DNA from: an uncultured Vampirovibrio sp.
GTDB taxonomy: Bacteria > Cyanobacteriota > Vampirovibrionia > Gastranaerophilales > Gastranaerophilaceae
Direction: 5' to 3'
Length of the DNA: 64,000 bases
Assembly: GCA_910578465.1 (NCBI GenBank)
Contig: CAJTPW010000002.1
Location: forward strand, 426,518-490,517
The notes under the pieces were generated by a model. That model did no database searches. It worked only from the letters and a program-made list of their open reading frames with translations, and was not told where the DNA came from. Positions 63,541 through 64,000 of this stretch are shown here, one piece after another; position 1 is the stretch's first letter, and each line of letters opens with the position of its first letter. The translations under genes and the position numbers were made by a program.

Positions 63541-63655
63541 TCCGGCAGCTACTTATCTTCCCGGGAGGCTACCCTCCGAGTATTGTCAGCGCAAGCAGTC
63601 TTTACGACCGTGTTCGGGATGGGAACGGGTGGGATCCTGCCGCCTGGCCACCGGA
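63541..63655 (-). rRNA. rrf: 5S ribosomal RNA
   Basis: On the minus strand TCCGGTGGCC at the 5' end pairs with the 3' GCTGCCGGA; conserved interior CCCATCCCGAACACGG and GGGAGGC-type loops are present. About 115 nt, normal size. Confidence 0.93.
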
Positions 63656-63895
63656 AAATCTTTTAATTTTCCTTTTTCATAATATTTATGAATCTTGAAA
63701 ATGTACAAACCCTCTTTCAAGGGGCGTTGTACGCTGAAGATTGCATAACGATATAAAAACCATTGTATATTTCCTTTGCGGGGTACGGCCTTCACACTTC
63801 GCACCTGCTCAACGCAGCTGCGTGCGTGTTCCGCACACCTTTGCCTTCAACTTCGCTTGTTAAGCTGACGCTAAACTCACTCGTCTCAGGTTTTC
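63656..63895 (-). other. 23S-5S rRNA spacer
   Basis: About 240 nt with no tRNA seen. Contains a GTACAACG/CGTTGTAC pairing near 63700-63735, likely an RNase III processing stem. Confidence 0.5.
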
Positions 63896-64000
63896 AGGAA
63901 AAGCCCTCGTCCGATTAGTATCAGTCGACTGAAAATGTTGCCATTCTTACATCTCTGACCTATCAACGTCGTCATCTGCGACGGGACTTACTGACTTGTG
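63896..64000 (-). rRNA. rrl: 23S ribosomal RNA, 3' end (partial)
   Basis: On the minus strand it reads the conserved 3' region GACTGATACTAATCGGACGA with GAGGGCTT at the end, and continues beyond the window. Gene order 23S-5S on the minus strand fits an rRNA operon. Confidence 0.9.

Overview
The window is AT-rich bacterial DNA, most likely from a non-photosynthetic relative of Cyanobacteria (Vampirovibrionia/Melainabacteria, probably Gastranaerophilales). The main support is an OmpR-type regulator that reads like cyanobacterial RpaB (38.4 kb), a Ycf23/DUF561 protein otherwise typical of cyanobacteria and plastids (8.8 kb), an 11-subunit complex I operon without the NADH module genes nuoE, nuoF and nuoG (42.9-53.2 kb), and a prepilin with the N-terminal style common in that group. 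Placement is inferred from these genes alone.

Layout. 0-3.5 kb: purQ-purS (minus), a Nudix hydrolase and an MsbA-like exporter (plus). 3.5-4.3 kb: no gene, but a stretch of about 340 nt that folds into two strong domains, a candidate structured RNA. 4.3-10.8 kb: soluble histidine kinase, coiled-coil protein, MlaE permease, GT2 glycosyltransferase, Ycf23, a PDZ-less HtrA protease and a pair of tiny membrane proteins. 10.9-15.1 kb: HAD phosphatase, class III aminotransferase, alpha/beta hydrolase and two membrane proteins. 15.1-22.8 kb: leuD-leuB, a small winged-helix protein, then rpmF-plsX-fabH-fabD-fabG and a secreted ankyrin protein. 22.9-28.1 kb: pheS, a GT-C-like membrane protein, a second pair of tiny membrane proteins, rpmI-rplT and a prepilin. 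28.3-34.6 kb: a five-gene tripartite ABC efflux operon. 34.7-42.8 kb: YqhD, a BOF-family protein, a nucleoside-deoxyribosyltransferase-like possible defence effector, an MpaA-like peptidase, rpaB, gatD and proS. 42.9-53.2 kb: nuoABCDHIJKLMN. 53.2-59.8 kb: ispG, phosphoesterase, TPR protein, lipoprotein, GT4 glycosyltransferase. 59.9-63.0 kb: an accessory region with two copies of a 230-267 bp leader, each followed by a run of truncated C-terminal gene cassettes. 63.0-64.0 kb: crcB and the end of an rRNA operon (23S 3' end and 5S, minus strand).

How the parts work together. Much of the window is envelope and lipid biology: fatty-acid initiation and elongation (plsX, fabH, fabD, fabG), lipid export and transport (MsbA, MlaE), peptidoglycan amidation and recycling (GatD, MpaA-like), efflux and glycosyltransfer. 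Complex I without EFG probably takes electrons from a donor other than NADH, such as ferredoxin. The most unusual locus is the cassette region at 59.9-63.0 kb. About ten short segments share conserved ends (a VWSGT motif and a GVRCVPDL terminus) and differ inside, and they have no N-terminal halves. This looks like a silent store of C-terminal surface-domain variants. A second recurring feature is a -10-like hexamer placed 6-7 nt before an ATG that has no Shine-Dalgarno sequence, at six genes, which points to leaderless mRNAs.
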